Source: an uncultured Lachnospiraceae bacterium (GTDB lineage: Bacteria > Bacillota > Clostridia > Lachnospirales > Lachnospiraceae). From it: DNA of 12,301 nucleotides. Under the pieces are notes generated by a model. The model saw only the letters and a program-made list of their open reading frames with translations, searched no databases and was not told where the DNA came from. Positions 1-6,677 of the stretch are shown here, piece after piece. The stretch lies in the NCBI GenBank assembly GCA_947594335.1, contig CANQEC010000050.1, positions 1 through 12,301 of the forward strand, written 5' to 3'. A program made the position numbers and the translations under genes. Numbering within the stretch: position 1 is the stretch's first letter; each line of letters starts with the position of its first letter.

Positions 1-846
1 TCAAAGAAGAATGATATCTTCTGCCGCCGCATAATTTTTCAGTTCCGCTGTATAACCTGATTTACTGAAAAGTACATAGTGGTTTCTGCGGGAAGCCCTG
101 TTCCAGTTCACATGCTGCGACTTTTCCATAAGAGAATACAGGACGTCTGTTCCCTTGGGATTTCTGGAATACTTGCATTCTCCAAAATAGATATCATCTC
201 CAAAGGAATCATATGCGACAATATCAATCTCAACATCGGAATCTCTCCACCAGCGGCCTACCCGGTTAAACTGGCATCCCATGGACAGGAGATCCCACAT
301 TTTTTCCCTGCAGATATCTTCATATACGTAGGAAACATGGTTCTCAATAAAAACAGACTGTATTTTCCGCATGACATAATCGTCCTGGTCTGCCTCCAGA
401 AGTCCCCGGTAAGGGTAGATAAACTGAAACCAGAATTTGATAAAATGATCCTTAATAAAATAAAGACCTTTTTTGCTTTTCTCAGGATTTTCCTCCGTGA
501 CAGGGACTTCACGTTTTATTATATCAAGATCAGACAGAATGCGCAGATACTTTGACAGGCTTGTCTGTTTGATGTTTAAAACTGCCGCGATTTTTCCGAG
601 TTTGTGATTCCCGGCTGCGATTGTCTTGAGAATGGAAAAATAACTGCCGATTTCGGAGACTTCTTTTTGAAGAAGAAATTCCGGCTCCGCGTAAAGGAAA
701 GCATTGCGGGACATGATATTGTCCTGTATGGCGATATAAATATTTTTTTGTTCTAAATTTCCTGTAGACCTTATTATACCAGAAAGTATTATACTTTCAA
801 GAATAATATCAAAAATAATCCGGCAGAGCATAAACGGAGATTTCAA
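1..846 (-). CDS. 5'-truncated DUF234 (PF03008-type) ATPase, C-terminal part only; probable pseudogene
   Basis: The visible protein matches the C-terminal half of the bacterial/archaeal AAA-type ATPases that end in a DUF234 domain. Recognisable parts are the conserved stretch around FLYAEPEFLLQKEV, a winged-helix-like segment (LGKIAAVLNIKQTSLSKYLRIL), the FWFQFIYP motif, and the end domain with VEIDIVAYD followed by GECK (172-183). The EID...ECK pattern resembles a PD-(D/E)XK nuclease-like core. Full-length members are usually about 450 residues and begin with a Walker A ATPase domain. None of that is present here. Similarity fades upstream of roughly 750-760, and the toxin promoter lies beyond 879. 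No convincing start is visible: the longest frame opens at a TTG (846), an in-frame ATG at 831 lacks a Shine-Dalgarno, and an ATG at 714 has only a weak one. The stop is at the window edge (1-3). I infer an N-terminally deleted remnant, although the remaining frame is open. Confidence 0.75.
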   Translation of the reverse strand: MKSPFMLCRIIFDIILESIILSGIIRSTGNLEQKNIYIAIQDNIMSRNAFLYAEPEFLLQKEVSEIGSYFSILKTIAAGNHKLGKIAAVLNIKQTSLSKYLRILSDLDIIKREVPVTEENPEKSKKGLYFIKDHFIKFWFQFIYPYRGLLEADQDDYVMRKIQSVFIENHVSYVYEDICREKMWDLLSMGCQFNRVGRWWRDSDVEIDIVAYDSFGDDIYFGECKYSRNPKGTDVLYSLMEKSQHVNWNRASRRNHYVLFSKSGYTAELKNYAAAEDIILL

Positions 847-878
847 GTTTTACAAAAGCCTTTAAACAAAAAGATGGA

Positions 879-907
879 TTGAAAATTTATTTTATTGATG
901 TTATGAT
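879..907 (+). promoter_or_regulatory. Promoter of the type I toxin mRNA
   Basis: A -35 TTGAAA (879-884) and a -10 TATGAT (902-907) are separated by exactly 17 bp of AT-rich sequence. This predicts a start near 914 and a leader of about 150 nt before the toxin ATG. It diverges from the ATPase remnant. Confidence 0.75.
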
Positions 908-913
908 TATAGA

Positions 914-1061
914 CATGGCGAGAGCCATCAGGAAAACACCCATGACAGGGCGCTAAGGTCCGGGAAACGCTTGTTTAGCGCCGACCGGAGCGAAGCGTAG
1001 AGGAAACCTCCCGATTTTTCCCCTGGTCGGCCAGGAGTACATAGGAAGGGAGGTGCGTGAT
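914..1061 (+). promoter_or_regulatory. Structured 5' leader with Shine-Dalgarno sequestration
   Basis: The leader holds several strong inverted repeats. ATGGC-GAGA-GCCAT is a tetraloop hairpin (914-927). GGCGCTAA (949-956) pairs with TTAGCGCC (975-982). CCTGG-TCGG-CCAGG (1022-1035) is another hairpin. ACCTCCC (1006-1012) is the exact complement of GGGAGGT (1048-1054), which contains the Shine-Dalgarno of the toxin, with the CCTGG hairpin between them. The ribosome binding site should therefore be hidden in the folded leader. This is a usual feature of type I toxin mRNAs, which need processing or refolding before translation. The pairing is read directly; the regulatory role is inferred. Confidence 0.6.
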
Positions 1062-1181
1062 ATGACAGCTGCAGATATTATTTTGATATTTATAGGGATA
1101 ATCGGATTACTGATTTCCTTTGGCAGTTTGATTGTTGCGTTTCTGACCTTTCTCGATAAGAGAAACAGTAAGAAAGGTTAA
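1062..1181 (+). CDS. Small hydrophobic Hol_Tox-like (TxpA/BsrG-type) type I toxin, 39 aa
   Basis: A 39-residue peptide with one membrane segment (about residues 5-31, IILIFIGIIGLL followed by ISFGSLIVAFLTFL) and a short basic tail, DKRNSKKG. The segment ISFGSLIVAFLTF closely fits the 'putative holin-like toxin' (Hol_Tox) family, whose members typically read like MISFGMLIIALLTF and are toxic membrane peptides of Firmicutes type I toxin-antitoxin loci (TxpA/RatA, BsrG/SR4). The start is the ATG at 1062, seven bases after GGAGGT (1049-1054). The stop TAA (1179-1181) touches the T-tract terminator of the convergent antisense RNA. The expected action is insertion into and damage of the cell membrane when overproduced. 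The gene has its own promoter and leader and is not part of a longer operon. Family assignment is by motif only. Confidence 0.8.
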   Translation: MTAADIILIFIGIIGLLISFGSLIVAFLTFLDKRNSKKG

Positions 1182-1215
1182 AAAAATGCCTCACCTGTCT
1201 GCCAACAGATGAGGC
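1180..1215 (-). terminator. Intrinsic terminator of the antisense RNA
   Basis: On the minus strand GCCTCA-T-CTGT pairs with ACAG-G-TGAGGC (plus 1188-1215; one mismatch, six-base loop). It is followed by A and then seven T residues (plus-strand A run 1180-1186). The hairpin also lies in the toxin mRNA 3' region, but on the plus strand it has no T tract. Confidence 0.7.
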
Positions 1216-1245
1216 GGTGTCCTTAAGGACATTAAACCCATCGGG

Positions 1246-1272
1246 AGCATCCGCTTTGGAGTGGGTGCTTTT
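1246..1272 (+). terminator. Intrinsic terminator of the toxin mRNA
   Basis: AGCATCCGC (1246-1254) pairs over nine positions, with two G-U pairs, to GTGGGTGCT (1261-1269) around the loop TTTGGA. A TTTT tract (1269-1272) follows. The toxin mRNA would therefore end about where the antisense RNA begins, giving about 95 nt of overlap. Confidence 0.6.
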
Positions 1273-1281
1273 CCTGTATTC

Positions 1282-1310
1282 ACTATAGCATAAGAAGCAG
1301 GAAAGTTCAA
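1282..1310 (-). promoter_or_regulatory. Promoter of the antisense RNA
   Basis: Read on the minus strand: -35 TTGAAC (1305-1310), a 17-bp spacer, and -10 TATAGT (1282-1287). It lies just upstream (plus sense) of the yqeY-like start and points back toward the toxin gene. Confidence 0.7.
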
Positions 1311-1340
1311 TAATTAATTTTGGAACGGGAGGAATCACAA

Positions 1341-1778
1341 ATGGACATTGAATTACTGAGAAAAGACATGGTAGCGGCGATGAAGGCGAAGGACAAGCCG
1401 AGAAAAGAGGCGATCTCCTCTCTGATCTCCGCGGTCAAGAAACTTGCGATCGACGAGGGCTGCCGCGACGATATTCCGGAGGAGCTGGTCGTCCGTGCGA
1501 TCTTAAAGGAGCAGAAGACAGCGAAAGAACAGGTCGATACCTGCCCGGACAGCCGCCCGGAACTGAAGGCGGAGTATACCTTCCGCTATCAGGTGATCTC
1601 AGAGTACGCGCCGGCCATGATGTCCGCCGATGAGATCAAAGCATATATTCTCGACAAGTTTGCCGAGGTGGCGGCGACGAAGAACAAAGGCCAGATCATG
1701 AAGGCTGTTATGGGCGATCTGAAAGGGAAGGCTGACGGCAAGGTGATCAATCAGGTGGTCGGAGAGCTTTGCAAATAA
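1341..1778 (+). CDS. yqeY: GatB/YqeY domain-containing protein
   Basis: A 145-residue protein close to the usual YqeY size of about 148. It begins MDIELLRKDMVAAMKAKDKPRK and continues with the family's conserved helical pattern, including AISSLISAVKKLAIDEG, ILKEQKTAKEQ, YAPAMMSADEI and KNKGQIMKAVMGDLKGKADGKVINQVV. The family shares its fold with the tail domain of the GatB subunit of tRNA-dependent amidotransferase. It probably binds tRNA or a related RNA in the cytoplasm; no catalytic activity is established. The ATG at 1341 is chosen because GGGAGG (1327-1332) lies at a good distance. An in-frame TTG at 1320 precedes that ribosome site and is unlikely. In many Firmicutes yqeY sits next to rpsU, which is not seen here; instead the toxin locus is immediately upstream. 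No convincing promoter could be separated from the antisense promoter region. Confidence 0.9.
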   Translation: MDIELLRKDMVAAMKAKDKPRKEAISSLISAVKKLAIDEGCRDDIPEELVVRAILKEQKTAKEQVDTCPDSRPELKAEYTFRYQVISEYAPAMMSADEIKAYILDKFAEVAATKNKGQIMKAVMGDLKGKADGKVINQVVGELCK

Positions 1779-1792
1779 AAAGATGTCTGTAT

Positions 1793-1836
1793 AAAGACGG
1801 GAAGGATCTGGAAATATCTGGATTTTTCCCGTCTTT
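1793..1836 (+). terminator. Probable terminator hairpin after the yqeY-like gene
   Basis: AAAGACGGGAA (1793-1803) pairs perfectly over 11 bp with TTCCCGTCTTT (1826-1836) around a 22-base loop. The T tract is only three bases and is part of the stem, so termination strength is uncertain. The double-hairpin repeat begins four bases later. Confidence 0.5.
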
Positions 1837-1839
1837 GAT

Positions 1840-1927
1840 GCGCAGGCCGGACAGGGAAATCAGCTGCTGATGCAGCGGGCGGCCGCACAATCGGGAAGGA
1901 AGGAAAACCGCCTCCTGCCCGATTGTG
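1840..1927 (+). repeat. Double-hairpin intergenic repeat, copy A (diverged)
   Basis: It shares with the copies at 6709 and 10647 the order GCGCAGGCC, then GGGAAATCAGCTGCTGA, GCAGC, GGCCGC, and a second hairpin with AGGAAAACCGCCTCCTG in it. The first stem is GC(A)GGCCG with CGGCCGC. The second is CACAATCGGG (1886-1895) with CCCGATTGTG (1918-1927), extended inward by an imperfect AGGAAGG/CCTCCT. The second stem has a sequence unlike that of the copy at 6709 yet pairs completely, which argues that the structure is what is kept. Confidence 0.7.
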
Positions 1928-2016
1928 AAAGCAGAACTTGTATATTTCGGCAGGGAGAACCCGGAGAAATCTCCCGCAGTATGTATAAAAGTACCAAAAA
2001 AGAGCCGAACTTGGAA

Positions 2017-2045
2017 TTGACAGTTGTTGTACAAGATTGTATACT
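2017..2045 (+). promoter_or_regulatory. Promoter of the NSS transporter operon
   Basis: A consensus -35 TTGACA (2017-2022), a 17-bp spacer, and -10 TATACT (2040-2045) predict a start near 2052. The spacer and -10 hold TTGTACAA (2027-2034) and TTGTATAC (2037-2044), which resemble the TTGTATACAA-type sites of FadR-class GntR regulators; that reading is speculative. The 90 bases between the repeat and this promoter hold no gene, only a GGGAGA/TCTCCC hairpin (1953-1975). Confidence 0.8.
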
Positions 2046-2056
2046 TATCCATGGCA

Positions 2057-2080
2057 CATTAACGGGCCAATACGTTAATG
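2057..2080 (+). promoter_or_regulatory. Perfect inverted repeat in the operon leader
   Basis: CATTAACG (2057-2064) and CGTTAATG (2073-2080) form a perfect 8-bp inverted repeat with an 8-base spacer. It lies between the predicted transcription start and the Shine-Dalgarno. It could be a leader hairpin or an operator just downstream of the start. Its right arm contains the upstream ATG at 2078, which supports that ATG not being the translation start. Confidence 0.5.
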
Positions 2081-2095
2081 AAAAGGAGAGAAAGA

Positions 2096-3589
2096 GTGGA
2101 AAAGAGAGAGAAGTTTGGCAGCCGCATCGGGTTTATCCTGGTATCAGCAGGCTGCGCAGTGGGACTTGGCAACGTATGGAAGTTCCCGTACATGACCGGC
2201 AAGTACGGCGGTGCGGCATTCATACTGATTTATCTGGTATTTCTGGCGCTGCTTGGATGGCCGATCATGGTCTGTGAATTTTCGGTCGGGCGGGGCAGCC
2301 AGAAGAGCTGTGCTTCCTCCTTCCGTGTGCTGGAGCCGGAGGGGACAAGATGGCATCATTTCGGATGGTTCGGCATGGCCGGCAACTATCTGCTGATGAT
2401 GTTTTATACAATGGTGGCAGGATGGATGATGTATTACTGTTTCCGTAGCATCCGCGGAGATTTCACAAAGGACATTCTGTATTCCCATCAGACAAGCGAG
2501 CTGTTTAACGGAATGCTCGGCTCCGCCGGGACAATGACGCTGTGGATGATCATCGCGGTGGTTCTGGCGTTTGGCATCTGTGCGCTCGGTGTGCAGAAGG
2601 GCGTGGAAAGGATCACCAAGGTCATGATGTCGGCTCTGCTGCTTCTGATCGTTGTTCTTGTGATTAATTCCGTGCGTCTTCCGGGAGCCATGGAAGGCGT
2701 GAAGTTTTATCTGATCCCGGATTTTGCGGCGATGAAGGAGTACGGTATCGGAGAGGTTGTGTTCGGCGCGATGTCGCAGGCATTCTTTACTTTGAGTATC
2801 GGTATCGGCTCGATGGCGATTTTCGGAAGCTACCTTGAGAAAGAGCGGTCCCTGGCCGGGGAGGCGGCGAGCATCGCGGTTCTCGATACGTTTGTGGCGC
2901 TGATGGCCGGAATGATCATCATCCCCGCATGCTTCGCGTTTGGAATTGAGCCGGGTTCCGGTCCGTCTCTGATCTTTATCACGCTGCCGCAGATTTTTAA
3001 CCAGATGGCCGGCGGAAGGATCTGGGGCGCGCTGTTTTTCCTGTTCCTGTCGTTCGCGGCGCTCTCGACGGTTATCGCGGTGTTTGAGAATATCATCTCC
3101 TTCGCGATCGACCTGTTCGGAATGGAGAGGAAAAAAGCGGTACTTATCAATATTGTGGCCGTGATCCTTCTGTCGCTGCCGGCAGTGCTCGGCTTTAACG
3201 TACTGTCCGGGTTCCAGCCGCTTGGCGCGGGGACGGGCGTCATGGATCTGGAGGATTTCCTTGTGTCAAGCAATCTGCTTCCGCTGGGATCCCTCGTCTA
3301 TCTGATGTTCTGCACGAAGAAAAACGGATGGGGCTGGGAGAACTTTATCAAGGAGACAAATGCGGGGAGAGGCCCGGATTTCCCGGCCAAAATGCGCGCT
3401 TACATGACGTATGTGATCCCGATCCTGGTGATCATCGTTTATCTGAAGGGGTACTGGGATATGTTCGAGCCGCAGGCAAGGGAGGCGGGCAATCCGATGA
3501 TCCTTGTCGGCTGGATGATCGTCGCGGTGGCGTTTCTTGCGCTGATCGCGTGGTTTACGCTGGGCAAGCCGGGCAGCAAGAAGAAGTAG
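2096..3589 (+). CDS. Sodium-dependent transporter, NSS (SNF) family
   Basis: An integral membrane Na+ symporter of the LeuT/TnaT fold, usually importing amino acids. The first helix carries the family signature SAGCAVGLGNVWKFPYMTG; Asn26 lines up with the LeuT Na+-site Asn27 and Lys29 with its gate Arg30. Helix 6 has FFTLSIGIGSMAIFGSYL, helix 7 IIIPACFAFG, and the run SFAALSTVIAVFENIISF fits helix 8. About 11-12 hydrophobic segments cover the 497 residues. I choose GTG 2096 as the start: GGAG (2085-2088) lies seven bases before it and the result (MEKREKFGSRIGFIL) aligns with family N-termini. The ATG at 2078 has no ribosome site and sits in an inverted repeat. It is the first gene of a unit with an aminotransferase 80 bases downstream. 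The substrate is not identifiable; an aromatic or other neutral amino acid is plausible from the family. Confidence 0.9.
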   Translation: MEKREKFGSRIGFILVSAGCAVGLGNVWKFPYMTGKYGGAAFILIYLVFLALLGWPIMVCEFSVGRGSQKSCASSFRVLEPEGTRWHHFGWFGMAGNYLLMMFYTMVAGWMMYYCFRSIRGDFTKDILYSHQTSELFNGMLGSAGTMTLWMIIAVVLAFGICALGVQKGVERITKVMMSALLLLIVVLVINSVRLPGAMEGVKFYLIPDFAAMKEYGIGEVVFGAMSQAFFTLSIGIGSMAIFGSYLEKERSLAGEAASIAVLDTFVALMAGMIIIPACFAFGIEPGSGPSLIFITLPQIFNQMAGGRIWGALFFLFLSFAALSTVIAVFENIISFAIDLFGMERKKAVLINIVAVILLSLPAVLGFNVLSGFQPLGAGTGVMDLEDFLVSSNLLPLGSLVYLMFCTKKNGWGWENFIKETNAGRGPDFPAKMRAYMTYVIPILVIIVYLKGYWDMFEPQAREAGNPMILVGWMIVAVAFLALIAWFTLGKPGSKKK

Positions 3590-3669
3590 AAAATTGCGCG
3601 CTGCGGACTGCGGCCTGAACAAATAAACAGAGACAGATCTGACAAAGCATAAAGGAGGAACGATCAGCT

Positions 3670-4884
3670 ATGATAGCAAAAAAAATGATACCGTATGTGC
3701 AGAACAATTCGGCAATCCGCATGATGTTTGAGGAGGGCAGCCGCCTCAAGGCGAAGTACGGTGCGGACAAGGTGTTTGATTTCAGCCTCGGCAATCCGAA
3801 TGTTCCGGCGCCGGAAGCTCTGAAAGAGGCGATCATCGACATTCTGAACACGGAGGAGCCGACGAAGGTGCACGGCTATATGAGCAACGCGGGGTTCCCG
3901 GAGGTGCGTCAGACGATCGCCGAGGAACTGAACGGGCGGTTCGGCACAAAGTTTTCCGGAAACAATCTGATTATGACCGTGGGCGCCGGAAGCGGCCTGA
4001 ACGTCTGCCTGAAAACAATTCTGGATCCGGGCGAGGAAGTTCTCGTGTTTGCCCCGTATTTCCTGGAGTACGGCGCTTACGTGCGCAACTATGACGGCGT
4101 GCTCGTGGAGGTGACGCCGAATACGGAGACATTCCAGCCTAATCTTGCCGATTTTGAGGCAAAGATCAACGAGAAGACAAAGGCTGTCATCATCAATAAC
4201 CCGAACAATCCGACCGGCGTGATCTATCCGGAGGAGACAATCCGGAAAATAGCCGCCATTCTGGAGAAGAAGCAGAAGGAGTACGGACACGCGGTCTATC
4301 TGATCTCCGACGAGCCGTACCGCGAGCTCGCGTTTGACGGCGCGAAGGTTCCGTTTGTCACAAAATATTACGCGAATACGATGGTCGTTTACTCCTACAG
4401 CAAATCGCTCTCGCTTCCGGGCGAGCGAATCGGCTATGTGGTCATTCCGGACGAGGTCGAGGACAGCGAGGAAACGATCACAGCGGCCACAATCGCGAAC
4501 CGGATCAGCGGAGCGGTCAACGCCCCGTCTCTGATGCAGCTTGCGGTGGCGCGCTGTGCGGATGCCGGCGCGGATCTCGGTTATTACGACAGGAACCGGA
4601 AGACACTGTATGAGGGCCTGACAAAATGCGGATTTACCTGCGTAAAGCCGGAAGGAGCCTTCTATCTCTGGATGAAGGTCCCGACCGCGGACGAAAAGGA
4701 TTTTGTGGAAGCAGGAAAGAAGTACAATATCCTGATGGTTCCGGGAAGCTCGTTTGCGTGCCCGGGTTATGTGAGAATCGCCTACTGCGTTTCCTATGAG
4801 ACGATCGTAAATTCTCTGCCGCAGTTTGAGAAGCTGGCAAAGGATATGGGAATGGCGCAGCGCAAAAGGCTGCCGCAGAAATAA
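3670..4884 (+). CDS. Pyridoxal phosphate-dependent aminotransferase, class I/II (aspartate aminotransferase-like)
   Basis: A cytoplasmic fold-type I enzyme that moves an amino group from an amino acid to a 2-oxo acid. The key residues are visible: NNPNNPTG with Asn180 (PLP-ring contact), ISDEPYREL with Asp214 and Tyr217, SYSKSLSLPGERIGY with the Schiff-base Lys245, and YVRIAY with the substrate-carboxylate Arg369. The 404-residue length is normal. The ATG at 3670 follows a strong AAAGGAGG (3651-3658) at 11 bases; a second in-frame ATG at 3685 is farther away. It lies between an amino-acid-type NSS transporter and an NhaC antiporter with no terminator on either side, so it is probably co-transcribed and acts on the imported amino acid. 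The donor (aspartate, alanine, aromatic or other) cannot be read from sequence alone. Confidence 0.92.
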   Translation: MIAKKMIPYVQNNSAIRMMFEEGSRLKAKYGADKVFDFSLGNPNVPAPEALKEAIIDILNTEEPTKVHGYMSNAGFPEVRQTIAEELNGRFGTKFSGNNLIMTVGAGSGLNVCLKTILDPGEEVLVFAPYFLEYGAYVRNYDGVLVEVTPNTETFQPNLADFEAKINEKTKAVIINNPNNPTGVIYPEETIRKIAAILEKKQKEYGHAVYLISDEPYRELAFDGAKVPFVTKYYANTMVVYSYSKSLSLPGERIGYVVIPDEVEDSEETITAATIANRISGAVNAPSLMQLAVARCADAGADLGYYDRNRKTLYEGLTKCGFTCVKPEGAFYLWMKVPTADEKDFVEAGKKYNILMVPGSSFACPGYVRIAYCVSYETIVNSLPQFEKLAKDMGMAQRKRLPQK

Positions 4885-4935
4885 GCAGCCGGATTTGAAT
4901 ATTTGCAGAACGTATTGATGTATTTGGAGGAAAAT

Positions 4936-6618
4936 ATGAAAGCATACGAAGGAAAAATCAGGCGGATGAGCCGAAAGAAGCTCGCCTGCCTTTCGGCAGT
5001 GACCGCAATGCTGGTCCTGTCCAGCTCTCTGACGGTATTCGCGGAGGAAGCCGCCGAATACCAGCCGGATCTGTATGCCACGGCGTGGGCGCTGCTGCCG
5101 CCGGTGGTGGCGATCGCTCTGGCCCTGGTCACCAAGGAAGTGTACAGCTCCCTGTTTATCGGAATTACGGTGGGCTCGCTGTTTTATTCCGGATTCAATA
5201 TTCAGAAGACGTTTGTCCATATTTTTGAGGGCGGCATCATCAGCGTCCTCTCGGACAGCTACAATGTGGGTATCCTGGTATTTCTGGTCATCCTTGGCGC
5301 GATGGTGAGCCTGATGAACCGCGCGGGCGGATCATCGGCTTTCGGACGCTGGGCGAAAACGCACATTAAAACGCGTGTTGGAGCGCAGCTTGCGACGATC
5401 GTCCTCGGCGTTCTGATCTTTATCGACGATTATTTCAACTGTCTGACCGTGGGAAGCGTCATGCGCCCTGTCACGGACGGACACAACGTGTCCCGCGCGA
5501 AGCTGGCATATCTGATCGACGCGACGGCGGCTCCGGTCTGCATCATCGCCCCGATCTCCTCGTGGGCGGCGGCGGTCAGCGGTTTTGTAGAGGGCGAGAA
5601 CGGGCTTTCCGTCTTTGTGCGCGCGATCCCGTACAACTTCTACGCGCTTCTGACGATCGTCATGATGGTGGGCATGGTAGTCCTGAAATGCGAGTATGGC
5701 CCGATGGCCACGCATGAGAAAAACGCGCTGAAGGGCGATCTCTTCACAACCGGAAAGAACCTGTACACAGGGTCGGAGAACAGCATCGTCGAAAATCCGA
5801 ACGGCCAGGTCAAGGATCTGCTGATCCCGATCGTCAGCCTGATTGTCTGCTGCATCATCGGTATGATCTACACCGGCGGTTTTTTCAGCGGTACCGATTT
5901 TATCACCGCTTTCTCACAGAGCGACGCATCGATCGGCCTTGCTCTGGGAAGCTTCTTCGGTCTTGTGATCACGATCGTCATGTATATGTTCCGCAAGGTT
6001 CTGTCCTTCAAGGATTGTATGGACTGTATCCCGGAAGGCTTTAAGGCGATGGTTCCCGCGATCCTGATTCTGACGTTCGCGTGGACGCTGAAAGCCATGA
6101 CGGACAGCCTCGGCGCGGATGTGTTCGTGGCGGAGACGGTGAAAGGCTTTGCGGATTCTCTGCTGAATTTCCTTCCGTCCATTATTTTCCTGATCGCGTG
6201 CTTCCTCGCGTTTGCGACCGGAACCTCCTGGGGAACGTTCGGCATCCTGATTCCGATCGTCGTCAAGGTGTTTTCCGGCACGAACCCGGAGATGATGATC
6301 ATCTCGATCTCCGCGTGTATGGCGGGAGCTGTGTGCGGCGATCACTGCTCGCCGATCTCGGATACGACGATCATGGCGTCGGCCGGCGCCCAGTGCGACC
6401 ACGTCAACCACGTCTCGACGCAGCTGCCCTACGCGATCGTCGCGGCGGCGGTATCGTTCGTGACTTACATCGTGGCAGGCTTCGCGCAGACCGCGCTTGT
6501 CGCGCTTCCGGTCGGAATCCTGCTGATGCTGGCTGTGCTGGTGGGAATCAAGACGCTGTCAGGATATTATGTTTCGGATGACGGCGCGGCGCCGAAATCC
6601 GGGGACGCGGACGTATAA
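4936..6618 (+). CDS. NhaC-family Na+/H+ antiporter with an N-terminal signal-peptide-like extension
   Basis: A 560-residue polytopic membrane protein with hallmarks of the Na_H_antiporter (PF03553) family: IFIDDYFNCLTVGSVMRPVTD (Asp164, Asp165), APVCIIAPISSWAAAVSGF, the FATGTSWGTFGILIPIV loop, and CGDHCSPISDTTIMASAG (Gly468-Asp469-His470) near the C-terminus. Family members exchange Na+ for H+ or for organic anions such as malate/lactate. Before the first family helix there is a basic, hydrophobic segment (residues 9-36) ending TVFA-EEA, which looks like a cleavable signal peptide. The ATG at 4936 is set by GGAGG (4926-4930) five bases ahead; an in-frame ATG at 4903 has no ribosome site. It is the last gene of the transporter-aminotransferase unit and ends at a strong terminator. 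It may recycle the Na+ taken in by the NSS symporter or exchange the transamination product; both are inferences. Confidence 0.9.
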   Translation: MKAYEGKIRRMSRKKLACLSAVTAMLVLSSSLTVFAEEAAEYQPDLYATAWALLPPVVAIALALVTKEVYSSLFIGITVGSLFYSGFNIQKTFVHIFEGGIISVLSDSYNVGILVFLVILGAMVSLMNRAGGSSAFGRWAKTHIKTRVGAQLATIVLGVLIFIDDYFNCLTVGSVMRPVTDGHNVSRAKLAYLIDATAAPVCIIAPISSWAAAVSGFVEGENGLSVFVRAIPYNFYALLTIVMMVGMVVLKCEYGPMATHEKNALKGDLFTTGKNLYTGSENSIVENPNGQVKDLLIPIVSLIVCCIIGMIYTGGFFSGTDFITAFSQSDASIGLALGSFFGLVITIVMYMFRKVLSFKDCMDCIPEGFKAMVPAILILTFAWTLKAMTDSLGADVFVAETVKGFADSLLNFLPSIIFLIACFLAFATGTSWGTFGILIPIVVKVFSGTNPEMMIISISACMAGAVCGDHCSPISDTTIMASAGAQCDHVNHVSTQLPYAIVAAAVSFVTYIVAGFAQTALVALPVGILLMLAVLVGIKTLSGYYVSDDGAAPKSGDADV

Positions 6619-6677
6619 CAATATGGCTCCGGGACCAAAAGCTGCGGGTGTGTGACGGCATGGTGGCGGGGCCAAAG

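Larger units (their letters stand above)
1180..1275 (-). ncRNA. Predicted cis-antisense RNA antitoxin (RatA-like), about 95 nt
   Basis: A minus-strand promoter (1282-1310) predicts a start near 1275. A minus-strand intrinsic terminator predicts an end near 1180. The transcript would be fully complementary to the 3' untranslated part of the toxin mRNA and reach its stop codon. It contains a GTCC-TTAA-GGAC self-complementary element (1219-1230) whose loop could start pairing with the toxin mRNA. The gene order and the 3' overlap match the known TxpA/RatA arrangement. The RNA itself is predicted, not observed. Confidence 0.65.

Noticed and set aside
1320..1340. A TTG start extending the YqeY-like protein by seven residues.
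   Set aside because: The extension runs through the Shine-Dalgarno GGGAGG; the ATG at 1341 is correctly spaced and matches the family start.
1779..2095. A riboswitch or T-box leader for the NSS operon.
   Set aside because: Most of the structure lies upstream of the near-consensus promoter at 2017-2045 and matches the dispersed repeat; the remaining leader is only about 45 nt.
1870..2277. A plus-strand frame of 135 codons through repeat A and the transporter promoter.
   Set aside because: It crosses the repeat, the promoter and the NSS coding start in another frame and shows no domain.
3664..5220. A 518-codon open frame on the minus strand opposite the aminotransferase gene.
   Set aside because: It is antisense to a gene with all catalytic motifs intact, is Arg/His/Leu rich as expected of a codon-bias shadow, and has no recognisable domain.
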